Positions 11,573 through 22,746 of a stretch of DNA of 64,000 nucleotides are shown one piece after another. Origin of the DNA: Euglena gracilis. Taxonomy: Eukaryota > Euglenida > Euglenophyceae > Euglenales. Numbering within the stretch: the stretch's first letter is position 1; the number at the start of each line of letters is the position of its first letter. The notes below the pieces were generated by a model, which ran no database searches, was not told where the DNA came from, and saw only the letters and a list, made by a program, of their open reading frames with translations. Where the stretch lies: the NCBI GenBank assembly GCA_039621445.1, contig CP154956.1, positions 49,192,826 through 49,256,825 of the forward strand. The letters run 5' to 3'. The position numbers and the translations under genes are program-made.

Positions 11573-13305
11573 CGCCGGCAGGCAATGGCCCCGAAACGTG
11601 AGCAGGTTTCCCCGGGCTCCTCCAGGCCGCCAATCCCAGAGTCCCAGAGTCGCGGAGGGGAACCCCACGTTCGGCCGAGGCTTCACAGCGAGGGGCGGCA
11701 ACAAAGCACCTTTCCTTCACCGAAACCAAACACTTGTCATGTCATGGGGAAGGAGCAGGTCCCTGACGCTGAATTGAGTCCAACGGGCCATCGTTTGCGG
11801 GCCACCGCGGGACCCGAAGCGACATTGCATGAGCAGGAGCCGCGCCAGGAGGTCCTTCTCCATGCGGCTGGCTGCCTCACATCCAGGCCGCGCAGTGGAG
11901 AACAGCAAAAGGCACGGGGAGGAAAGACAGAGGAAACAGGGGATGTCTAAGGGGTGAGACGTGTGTGGGGGATCTGGCTTGGAGCAGCAGACCCAAAATC
12001 ATCCAGTGTGAGGCAAACACTCTGTGAAACAATAAACGGACAATCAATTTAGACTGCGGACAAAGAAGCGCTTGCTGGGGAATGTAATTGATGTGAAGAA
12101 GGGGAGAAAGGAATGCATGCTGCGTTCATCCATCCGTTTACGGACACCCTGGGTTAGGGCTGGAAATTTGGGCCAGCCCCCCCCCCCCCGGAGGGGGGGT
12201 TGGACCAGGTGGACCTGAGCTGGGCCTGGCTAGTCCGAAATTGCACAATTGCCCAAAAAATGACCTGCAAAATACAGTTTTGACAAAAATGAGCACCTGA
12301 CAACCGCAAAAAAACACGCCTCAAACACCGAAAAAACAATTTTGACCATTTTGAACACTTTCTCCAAAAAAATTCCAAAACGGTCGAAATTTTTTTGGCC
12401 GGACCCAGTAAAAAAGGGTTGGGTGGCAGGGCTAGCAGCACCCCCCCGGGGGGGGGGGTGCTGCTCAGGCTTCTTTTTAAGACCCGGGGGGGGGGGAAGG
12501 GGGGGGGTCCCCCCACCCACCCAGGGTGGCGCGGGACCCCCCGGGGGGGGGGGACCCCCCCCAAAATCGGGCCCGTTAAAGGCAATTTTTCAAAAAATTT
12601 CGGCGCTTCGCGCCAAAAAGGTATACCCAGCGCCCGGACCCACCCACCCACCCCCCTCCCCCCCCCAGAGGGGGGTCTTCTGATTTAAAAAGAAGCCTGG
12701 TGCTGCTGTGGCTGGGCTGGGCCAAAATCGGGGCTGGCTGCAGCAGCCCCACCTGGAGGGGGGGGGGTGCTTAAAGAGATGTATCACTGCATTCCTGCAA
12801 AAGACGCGCAGGATGGAGAGAGAACCAGCCAAGGAAAAAAGTTGCACTGACCCCCTGGGGTTAACTGCCACTCTTCCAAAAACCAGCCAATCACCCCCCG
12901 CGGAGGGCAGTCGGCCAGCCATTGTGAGATCCAGGAAAAAATACCAATGCATGTGAATGAAATAGCCCAAAAAATTCCGGCGCCTTCCTTGGGCGCTGGT
13001 GGGTTGGGCAAAAACCAGTCAGTCACCTCCAACCCCTGTGAGATGGGGGGGGGGGACGACTCAGGGGAGGCAGTCACCGAAGACACGGAGGAGCGTCGAA
13101 TTCGGTTGAGCAGCAGTCTGCAAGTGATGGGGGGTGGGGGCGGGCAATTTGAGACGGTGCTCCACCCCACAGGGTGTGGGGGGAGGGCAGCGGGAGGCGC
13201 AGAGTGGGAGCAAACATGGAGCAAGGAGGGCATGTGGGCCACAGGAGGGACCTGGGATTATCGCAACGTTTCATACTGATATCCCGGCGCAGCAGAGCCG
13301 CCTAC
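11573..13305. other. intergenic region between mTERF and the STI1-repeat gene
   Basis: Carries an inverted-repeat unit at 12463-12702, long C/G runs and AT-rich sequence. A minus-strand frame around 11900-11740 (MEKDLLARLLLMQ) might be an upstream exon of the STI1-repeat gene, but nothing supports it beyond an open frame. Confidence 0.45.
12463..12702. repeat. inverted-repeat unit, AGGCTTCTTTTTAA ends
   Basis: Left end AGGCTTCTTTTTAA followed by GACCCGGGGG; right end TTAAAAAGAAGCCT. The interior has G/C homopolymers, CCCACCCACC and a GGCGCTTCGCGCC hairpin. Related left ends (TTTTTAAGACC plus a G-run) occur near 26816, 49477 and 56870. Confidence 0.7.
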
Positions 13306-16300
13306 TCAGCCCTCCGGCGGCCGGTGCAGCAGCCACGCCCGGTAGTCCGCCACGGCGCAGCCCGCGGTGACGCGCGCGAACTTGTCGTCGCCGCCGGCCA
13401 GCAGGGAGGGCAGCGTGCACCGCTCCCGCCCCCGCAGCTGCAGGAACCGGTAGCGGGGCCAGGCGCGGGGGCCAAACACCAGGCCGCCGGGGCCACTACC
13501 CCCCCCCCCCCAGGCACGGCCAGACTGTTGCCGGGCCCATCCACCGTTGTGTACCGCCGGGCGTTGCCTGGCCGGCAATGACCGGCCGCGTCCCCAAATG
13601 CGCGCCGCCGTCAAACCTGGGGCTGCACAGAGTCCCGGGACGTAGTCGGCGTCCCAGAAAACCTCCGGGGCTCTTCTATCCTGCCTGAACCCATCGCCCC
13701 CCGTGTCCCTATCCACATGCACGTCCAGCATCGCACAGCGGCCCCGCGGAACCCCCGGCCTGGGCGGGGTTGGATGCGGCCCGGGGCCGGGGCAGGGGTG
13801 CGGGTGGACACAAAAAGAACTTAGCCCTCCAAGTATGCTGCCAACATAGAGGGGATTTCGTTATTTGAGGCTCGGATGGGGGTGGAGGGGGGAGTTTTAT
13901 GCCCCTCGTAATGCAGAATGCTTGCATTTCTAAAGGATTTTCGTGTAATCCCTGTTTCATCATTGATTTTTCACCCTCCGGACCCCCGAGGGCCGGTTCC
14001 CCAATGCACCCGCCGCCCCGGCGCTCGGTCGGCGCCCGCCCCCCCCCCCCCCCCCCCCCCCACCGACGCACGCACCCCCCGGCGAGGGTCCGGTGCCCCT
14101 GCCCCATCGCGAGGCTGTAGGTGAAGAAGGGCGGGAAGTTGTTCACCTCCGCCGCGGCCCGCCCCATCGTCCCGGTGAGGAACCGCAGCTTCGGGGTGAG
14201 GTTGGCCACAGGCATCTCTTTTTTAAAGCGCCCTAAAAAAAAACTTTGAAACACCTAAAAAATTAGTTCTGGAAATTATTTTGAATCGAAAAAGAAGTTG
14301 GCAAAAACAAGCCAAATCTGGTAGGAAAGAAATAAAAAACAAATCTCAACAAAATGGGTTTTTGAACGATTGGATTTTCAACCTCGACTGACGTTGGTTC
14401 GATGCCCAGTTGGCTCTTTGACCGCCTTGAAAAATAGATGCATTCTAAAAATTCTTAAAAAACTTAAAAAAAACTTTACCCCCCCTCTATGTCCAATGAC
14501 CGGTAACCTCTGTCCTCTGACCGGGGGGGGGGGGCGGTCGTTGGAAATAGGGTAGTGACCAAAAAGGTGTCCTCTGACCGGGGGGGGGGGGGGGGGGTGG
14601 TCGTTGGACATGGGGTTGGGAAATTTTTTTTTGCCGAAAGCCCCGCCAAACAGGTCAAACTTTTCCTTCCGGCGCTTCGCGCCCCCATTTCCAGCCCTAG
14701 CCCTGTCAACAAATATTTACTCAAATAGCACCCAAAACTGACATCCTTGGACGATGGACTGCGGGGTAGAGGACAAGGGCGGAAGAAAAGCCTTTCAGGG
14801 CTGGCAAACCTCCGGTTTTCACACACCTACAAAAAAACATCAAACCTCCAAAAAGGTGTCCTCTGACCGGGGGAGGTGGTCGATGGACATAGGGGGGTCG
14901 TTGGGCATGGGGGGGGGTAATAAAACGCCTTAAAGAACCTCAAAAAAAATTGAAAAAATGGCCTTGAAAATAATGCCTGGTTGTCCAGGATGCTCAGCCC
15001 AAGCAACTGCGGGCAGGCGTTGAGGGTGCGCACCGCATCGATGCCGGGCGCAGGGGTGGGGGAGCGCGGCGTGCGATACGCCGGGGGAATTCTGAAAAGG
15101 GGAAGTGCCGATGGGTGTTGGCCGAACTGTGGTGAAATCCTGGAAACACAGCAAATTCGCTGCCACCAGACGCTCGATCTGTGAACCTCCCCACAGCCCA
15201 CTCTTGTGCAGACACAGGTTTTATGAATTCGTAAGGCAACTCCTGAACCTGTTCGATTTCAAATGTTAGGCCTGGTCAGGCCGAATCAAAAAAATTCTGC
15301 ATCTAGTGCACGGGAAATCAGGGCTGCTTCTTGATGCGATTCACGTGATTTCAAGCCAAAACTTGGGATTTGTGAACTCCAGACATCATGGTTGGAAACC
15401 ACGAGCTACAAATTTGAAACTAGATCAATAAAAAATGAATAAAACAATAAATCAATATACATTCTTGTGTTTGGGAGGGGAAACATGCCCTGGGATCAGA
15501 TAGAGTCAGCGCAAAATAGCTGATGGAAATTTTGGACATTTTTGGACATTTTTCAAATCCACTGTACTCACCCACTTACACCATGAGGGCGACTGCCGCA
15601 CCTCCTGCTGATAATATCCTCCTCATTAATACAGTTTGGTCAGGCTGGATCATCATTTGTGAAACGGCGTGATGCCAACCGGCGCAAACCACAGCGTGAA
15701 CCAACTAAGCAAACCGCAGGGTGAATTTTCTGAGTGTCTGCCAAGCAAAGATTGTGAAAGACAGAAACTGGGGGCTCAAAAACATGGGTCAGTTTTGGGA
15801 ACCCCCCCAAGAAACAAAATGTTGGGGGGCTGCGTAGCGCCACCAACTGTTCCTGCCGGACACCATGACCCCCCCCCCTGGCCGTGGGCCTCGAGGAAGG
15901 CGGCGGTGCCCGTGATGTTGGCGGTGCTGAAGCCCATTACCTGCGGGTGCCGCCGGGGGAGGCGCCCCGCCCCCGCCGGCCTCGCGTTGCGCACGCTCAG
16001 GGGCTCCTCTGTGCACGTCAACCCCAGGCGGAGAAAAAAAGAATGCAATGCACTACAACGGTTCAAGGGGGGCAAATGCATGCTGACCACATCCACCATG
16101 CTGCCCAGGCTCAAATGCAATTACCCAGTTGTTTCGTTTTCCAAAAAAAAATCAAAAATTTTAACTTTTTCATCATTTTCGTGTCTGAAAGTGGCTATTT
16201 CAGCATTTTTCACCACCCCCAGCGCTTTGCATGATCAGGGAGTGCTATCTGTGGGGGGGGGGTCTTATCTCTTTGTATTTTTGTTTGGTCGGCCCAGAGG

Positions 16301-18748
16301 GGATTTTATTTGGGATCCTATTTGGGGGGACATCTAATGGACTGGACGCCTGTTGTAGCGTTTGCTTCACGTCGAGGCGGAGGTACCGCAAGCACAGCAC
16401 CGTGTCCTCCATGTTTTCCCGGCCAGTCCAATGCTTCCTGATACTATCTGCCCGGGGGGGGACCATTCCACTTACAAAACCAGTGCCCCCCCATATTTGT
16501 GATGAGAAACCAGAAAATGGTTGCAATTATTTATTTGGAAATGCATTTTTTTAATAATAAAAAAAAGTGAAACGTGTCCATAAAAAAAAATCGTCAGGTG
16601 CAAGGGTAAGGGTATCCCACAAGGACAGGATACCGGGAAGAGGACAACTTCCAGGGGAGGAGAGTTGCCTGGGGGGCCATCAATCAGGGATGTGATTGGC
16701 ACTCAGTTGACCCCCGACCAAAAGAAACACACCAACCAGGCCGCATGCGTCACCATTCGAAACCCGGGCAACACACCGCCGCTGCGAAGCAGTGGCCCGC
16801 CCCAGCCCCAGGCTGAACAGCTGCGGGAACCGGGCCAACACGTGCGCCGGGTCGAGGCCGAGGTCCGCCACGTACGCCGCCGTGCCCCGCAGCCGGGCCC
16901 CGCTCAGCCCGAACGCCGCCGGCCACAGCGACAGCACTTTGGCCGGGGGCAGCCCCAGGGCGGCCAGGTTGTCGCGCGGCGGGCGCCGCTCCCATGCGGA
17001 GAAGGGAGGCCCCGTATTGGGGAGCCGGGCGTGCAAGCTGCTCCGCAGCAGCGATGCGAACGTGGGCAACGGAAATTTGGGTCGTGGGTGGCGCGTGCCT
17101 GCTTTTTTAAAGCTGCTTTTGGCAGCGTCATAACCTTGGCGCGTGGAAAGCCAGGGGAGGTGTAAAAAAAACGGAGACCAACGTAGGAACGCTTTCTCAT
17201 TTTTTCGGTGAGTCGGAGGAGAGAAATCAAATCCTCAACCACAGAGTGCCATTGCTCACCCATCCAAACAGTCATAAAAAAAAACTCACGGGGGCGTCTT
17301 GCTTCCTTTCCAAAACAAGCGCCGCCTGGTCAAATGCCCGCTGCAATCGCTGGGGTTGGTGAAGCGTTGCCAGGCAACGCTGGGTGGGCAATGAGAGGGG
17401 GCGCCAAAGCACGCTGCTGGCTGGGCATGCCACGCAAGTGCAGATGGCAAGGCTCATGGATGCTCCCAGATTCATGTGTTCATGACCCCCATCGTTGAGC
17501 ATCTATGGAGCCCACCGATGCCCTGTTTGTCAAGCTGGAGCTCCAAAATTGGAGTTCCTTCTGCAGCTCTATCAGCTCCACAGCCACTGGTGAAGCTCGT
17601 GGTGTGGTGGTACCACTGGATCACAGTCCATGGGTCTGAGATGGGAGGCAGGAGGTGTAACAACGGACTTCCCAGACGTTTTGGTGTAACCAGAACTGGC
17701 AAATACAGCCAGAGAGCAATTTAAAGCGAACACCAGGAAGGCCAAACCACACCATGCCCGACTCTCCCCCCCACCCTCTGAGGTGATTGGCTGGGTTTCA
17801 GAGAGACTGCCTCATTTTTGTCCTCGAAGGGAGGGGGTGGCGCTCGCCTGGGCAGGACGGACGGATGCTTCCGCACCACCTTGGCTGCGTCCAGGCCAAG
17901 TTCGGCCAGCAGCCGCATCTTGGCCTGCACACTGCGGGCCTGGCACCCCACCAGCTTCCGTGCAGGGCATCGCCATTCAGAACTACACCCCGCAACAGTG
18001 CACCACGCAACACACACAGCACACCCAGTACAACACCCCAACCCACATGCACAACACATGCACACAAAACACAAAACACAAAACACAAAACACGCAACAC
18101 AAACACAGGCACATGCAAACACACAAACACACACACACACACACACAAGAACAATGAAAATGCAAATTGAGAAGCGGATCAACAGGAAAAAAAGAACGCA
18201 GCACCTCCACATCCTGACATCACAAGGCCTTCACAACAACTGGATGCGACGGATGCAATGGCCCTCCGCACTCTTGCAGTGACGCCCTGGCCCGGGCACA
18301 GCCTCATTGCCCGGCCGGCGTTGACGCCGCTGCCCTCCAGGACCGCCAGGCACCGCTGCACCCGCTGGCCGCTGTAGTGCCGCGCCAGCGGCACGGCCCG
18401 CACCAGCTGTGCCACGTCGACGCCCCGCGACTCCAACAGCCGCTGCGCCTCCTCGTCCTCCGTGAGCCCTGCGGTGGAGGGGCCGGGCAGGCGCCAGCGG
18501 GCACCGCATAGCGGCCCAGTGAGGGGGGGGGGCGAGTGGTGTGGAGCCTGGGCTGACAGGGCGGGGGGGGGGGGGCGCGGGGCGGGGACCGGGTCGCCGC
18601 GCTCCCCGGCGGCCATCAGCAGCGCGTGGGGGCGGCGGCGCCATGCGCGAATCCGCGGCGGGGCCAGCCACGCGGCCAGGGCGGCGGCGATGGCGAGCAC
18701 CACGTGACGTGGGGCCGGGCCCGGGGGCCCACCGCCCGGGGGTCCCAA
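13306..18748 (-). CDS. mTERF-family organelle transcription/translation factor
   Basis: mTERF proteins are helical-repeat nucleic-acid binders acting in mitochondria or plastids. Exons on the minus strand: from about 18748 (hydrophobic HVVLAIAAALAAWLAP then Arg-rich, possible targeting presequence; no ATG in this exon); 18468-18251 (LLESRGVDVAQLVRAVP); 17924-17852 (AKMRLLAELGLDAAKVVRKHPSVL); 16972 to about 16790 (NLAALGL...VADLGLDPAHVLARFPQLFSLG); about 16440-16360 (MEDTVLCLRYLRLDV); about 16010-15870 (HPQVMGFSTANITGTAAFLE); about 15050-14983 (AVRTLNACPQLLGLSILD); 14203 to about 14090 (NLTPKLRFLTGTMGRAAAEV...FFTYSL); and about 13465-13306 (RAWPRYRFLQLRG...SLLAGGDDKF, ending LLHRPPEG-stop TGA). 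The repeated LGL/P/L pattern and the C-terminal 'YSL...PRY..L' signature are typical. At least two introns are nonconventional. The first exon and start codon are unresolved. Confidence 0.85.
14204..14982 (-). other. nonconventional intron in mTERF
   Basis: Begins AACCAGGCAT and ends ATGCCTGTGGCC. CAG is at +4..+6 and CTG at -8..-6, with a 7-bp stem CAGGCAT/ATGCCTG. Removal joins LSILD to NLTPKLRFL in frame, which is what the family expects. No GT donor or AG acceptor fits. Confidence 0.85.
16973..17851 (-). other. nonconventional intron in mTERF
   Basis: Begins CCAGGCGAGCGCC and ends GGCGCCCGCCGCGCG. GGCGAGCGCC at +4 pairs with GGCGCCCGCC ending at -6, with one mismatch. Removal gives KHPSVL-H-NLAALGL in frame. 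The donor could be read as GC on other cuts, but no AG acceptor fits. Confidence 0.7.
17990..18152. repeat. AC-rich low-complexity tract
   Basis: ACACA-rich sequence with AAAACAC units and a final (AC)n run, inside an mTERF intron. Confidence 0.9.
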
Positions 18749-20119
18749 GGCAAGCCGGTGGGCAGCAGCACGCCGGAGGGCGCTACAAGTCGTCAGATTG
18801 CAGACGAGGCCGCTGCAAATGCCTTGCCATCTTCAATTGATTCCACCTGCCTTGTGTGGGGATAAAAGGAAGTATATCAACAAACATACCAAGTAGGAAG
18901 TATACCAACAAATATCACATTCCTAAGCCACGGAAAATGGTATTATTTTTGCTTGTCAAACGTAAATAAACGGATCGTTGCACAAAAAAATCTGAATGGT
19001 CATTGTGTGTGATGATCTCTATTCAACACACCATTGGCAGATCCCTTTTGTATGCCGCTGATATGATGATCATAGATACTACTTCACATGATCAACCAAA
19101 TCCACCACCCCCCAGATATCGTCAAGGGGACTGAGAGGCACAGGCTTGGCTGGTCCTTCAGCTGGGAACGTCTTCCATGCCGTGCCCCAGTGCGGGAAAC
19201 AGCCACCGCAACGCCAAGGTGGTTTGGCAGCAGAAGGGCCAGTGCAGCGGGGAGGGGGGGGGGGGCAACGTCATGCCGAGGTCCAGTTCAAGAACTGGAC
19301 CCCTCCTCCAAGGGTGGGTGTGGGGGTCAGCGGCGCACCTGAGATTAAAGGTATTTCCACCCCCCATACACCCCCCCCCCCGGGCCGGCCGGTAAAGGCC
19401 TAGGCTTTTTTTAACACCATAAACAGCACTTTCTGTTGGGGGGCGGTGCGGGGGGGCTGGGCTGGGCCCAATCCGGGGCTTGGCTGAAGCCGCCCCCCCT
19501 GGTGGGGTTCGCAAACCTTAGAAGATTATTGCCATAACCGTGGTTCCCCAAATAAGCCGTTTCATTATGTGTGGATTGCCGCTGCTACCCGTTCTTGTCA
19601 ACCTGGGGAGTGGTTCATTCGTCAGACCTGGGGGAGTGGAGGTGGAGCAACCTGAGAGGCTCCTGTTATGTTCCCAGGGATAGGTATTCCAGTGTGCCGG
19701 CCGGATAAGTGCCTATGAGGGGCTTTTTTTTAACACCGGGGGGGCCAACCCACCCACCAGTGAGGAGGTCCCCGGGAACCCACTCACTTTCCCCGAAAAT
19801 GGCCAAAAATCGCGAAAAATGCTAAAAATAGCACCTTTTCAAAAAATTTCGGCGCCTTTTGCGCCGAAAAGTATCCCCCCTGGGGTCCCACCCATCCCAC
19901 CCCATAGGGATAGGTGTGCTGGTATCCCAAATGTCGGTACCCCTGGGCCAACTCACCTGCACCTTTGGGGGCCGGTCACATGGCCCTCAAACCAGGGGCT
20001 GTGGCTGGCCAAGCGAGAGGGGAGCAAGCGTACCAGAGGGCACCGACCCAGTGATGGCCCCCCTGCTCCGCGGCCCCCGGAGCGGGGCGGGGTGGCGGCC
20101 GGGCCGGACCGACACTCCT

Positions 20120-20221
20120 AATCCGACGGCGGAGGCCAGGGTCTCGGCGTTGAGAAGCAAGGCGGCAGCAGATCCCCGGCGGACACTGCGCCCCTTCCCC
20201 GGCAGGTTGGAAGCCGGCATG
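20120..20221 (-). CDS. possible first exon (of mTERF or a small unknown gene)
   Basis: GC-rich open stretch starting ATG with MPASNLPGKGRSVRRGSAAA, running to GLG before a possible GT donor (GGA|GTGTCGG) at about 20120. The Arg/Ala/Ser-rich composition would suit an organelle presequence, and the mTERF gene downstream lacks an identified start. Linking the two across about 1.4 kb is inference; it may not be coding. Confidence 0.3.
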
Positions 20222-22148
20222 GCGGGGGGGGGGGGGCATGCGTAAAACAGGCTTCCCAAGCATGCACATAAAAAATGTGAAAAACAAGCACTATAAAAAA
20301 CATGCGGCTTTTCAAGTGTCGGGCCGTTTTCAATCATTTTCATATGAAATGATTTGCGTTTTCGGCGGCCGATTTGCAGCATTTCCGAGCATTTCGAGCT
20401 ATTTGGGGCCATTTCAGGCCATTCTGGAGTGTCTTTTTTGGCAATTTTCTACCATTTTGCCACTTGGCAGAAAATGGTTCAAAATGGTGAAAAATGTCCA
20501 AATGGCCGAAAAGGGATCAGAATGGCCAGTGACCAAGAATGACCCAAAAATGCTTCAAAAACTGCTGGAACAGCTGGGAATGGACAAAACAATGGTGCAG
20601 AATGGACAAGAGGGTCCCAAAAAGATGCGGGCGAAATATGTGGGAACGATCAGATGCGGTTGGATGTCCTTGTAAAGCCTTACCAGATTGGCACACAATA
20701 AATATAATGGAAATGAAACAGGCAAAAAATCTGAAACTATGTGAAACATTCACAAAATGTGCACTCCACATGTCCCCCACCCGCAGCCTGAACGGGGGTC
20801 TGGGCGACAACCAACAGCAGGTGGAGGCCCCGCACCGAGCAAGCGGACCCCATGTCTGCGATGCTGGGGCACAGCAGGCCCCGGGGGGGGGGGGCAAGTG
20901 GGGCTACAGCACTGCCGGCATCACAAGAAGGAGCCTGCAGGGGAGGGCAGGGGAGGACAGCCCAGAAAGGTCCGTCCCACACGGGGGGGGGGTGGCAGAG
21001 TCAGACAAGGCGAGAAACTGTTTCCAGGAATGGACCCAAAAATAAGGCCTGGGTCTTATTTGGGGGGGGGGTAATGTAAGCCTAACAATCCTCACCCTGA
21101 CCCTATTCCTTCAACAAGTCAAAATCACCTTCAGGGGGGGGGGTAACTTCACTCTGTCAATGGAACCAAGCACCTACAGTTGACCCCCCGATTTTTGCCA
21201 TTTTCGGCCATTTTCGGCCATTTTTTCCCCTGGAGGTAGGGGGTAAAATTACCTTAAAATCCTTTCATACCAACAATGCATTTGATCATTTATGGAACAT
21301 GAAAGTAGTTGTGAGCAACAAACCAAGCCAACGCATCCAAGGAGGTCCGTTTGGAACGGGTGCTCAGAGATTAAAGAGGTCAAAGAGTTTTTGGTTGCAA
21401 TTTGCAAACGCAAGGTTTTGGGAATTAGCTTCCTTTTCCTAACATTGGATCAACTCCAACCGGAATCCACAAAAGAAACTTGGGGGGCTTCTATTTTGAA
21501 AAGTTCCAAAAGAAATAAATTAAATGTTGTGGGAAGTCGAATTCCATTGGAATGAAGAGAACATTGCCAAATGACGCAGAAAGAATTTTTTGTTTGAAAA
21601 TCTCACAAATAATTGACATCGTGAAAAATCTAAATGGCACAAATCTATGACTTCAAAGAAGCTTTGATGTAAAATTTTATCCGTCACGTTGAGACGATCA
21701 TCCGTCTGGAGTGGCGAAGTTGGGAGAAAGTGCGCTCAGCTTGAGCGGCAGAACAAAAGCAAACAAAAACATGTGGTCAGCCCATAATATTGAAATATTG
21801 ACATCAAATGCGCTCACCCTATTGTCCAATGTCTGCATCTTGTCCAGCATCTGCATCTTGTCCAGCAACTACATCCATTGCATCAGCAACCATTTGCCAG
21901 ATCAGTTCAAAATAGCCCCAAAATTAGCAAAAATTGATCCAAAATGGCCAAAATGGGTGTAATACTGGAGATTTGTGGAGAAATTATCCCGGAAATGGGT
22001 TTAATTCTTCAAGATATACAAAAAAATGTCAGCATCGCCTTTGTCACCAAAATTTTCTGAAATGTCATCAAAACCTTCAGCATTGGCCAAAATAACCCAT
22101 TCGGAGCAGGCAGTTTTTTTTTACGAACCCCGGGGGGGAGGGGGGTCC

Positions 22149-22378
22149 GGAGTGCCTATGAGTGCCTGCCCAGGTAGGCACTCCCCCGGGGGGGGGGTCG
22201 GATTTCGGCCTTTGCCCAAGCACATTCCTTTGAAAATAGGCCATTTTTGGCTCCCCGGCACCTTCAGCGCCGGGGTCTGTGCTGGGGCACTTTTGGCCGT
22301 GTGCCCTACCCCCCCCCCCCGGGGGTCGGATCGGGAGTGCCTTGGAGTGCCTGCCCAGGCAGGCACCCCCCCCCCAGG
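22149..22378. repeat. repeated GGAGTGCCT..GAGTGCCTGCCCAGG unit with palindromic core
   Basis: Two copies (about 22149-22190 and 22337-22372) of a unit in which AGTGCCTGCCCAGGTAGGCACT forms a near-perfect hairpin. They are separated by G/C runs and a CCCCGGCACCTTCAGCGCCGGGG hairpin at 22250-22275. Confidence 0.7.
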
Positions 22379-22746
22379 GTGGGGTCAGCACCCGACTAAA
22401 ATATAGCCTGATTCGGAGGTGGTTCTTTGAGCAGCATGTGTTGCAGGGCCAGGCATAATGGCAGGAGAAGAGAGGCTGTTAGTCACACTGGAAATTGCCC
22501 CTCAGGGAAAAAGAAACTGTTAGGCAAAAAAAACGAAAGAAAACTCCAACACTTTTTCCCTCATTTTCTGCCATTTTCGGCCACTTTCGGCCATTTTTAC
22601 TATAAGTGCTTGAATGGAACCCATAACTGCACGAAGAATATGTTGGCACAAAAATGCGGGCACAAGCTCAGATGGCGGCACCAGTCCGAAGCGACCCAAC
22701 GTCAATCAAAATGAGTTTTCCAGCAGTGCAACGCGGTGCCGCCCCA

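Larger units (their letters stand above)
18749..22746. other. intergenic region between the dehydrogenase and mTERF
   Basis: Contains one possible exon at 20221-20120, inverted-repeat/G-run units near 19390-19500 and 19715-19880, AT-rich spacer with repeated GCCATTTTCGGCC (20400-20530, 21195-21225, 22565-22600), and the GTGCCTGCCCAGG motif pair at 22149-22378. No other coding signal seen. Confidence 0.5.
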
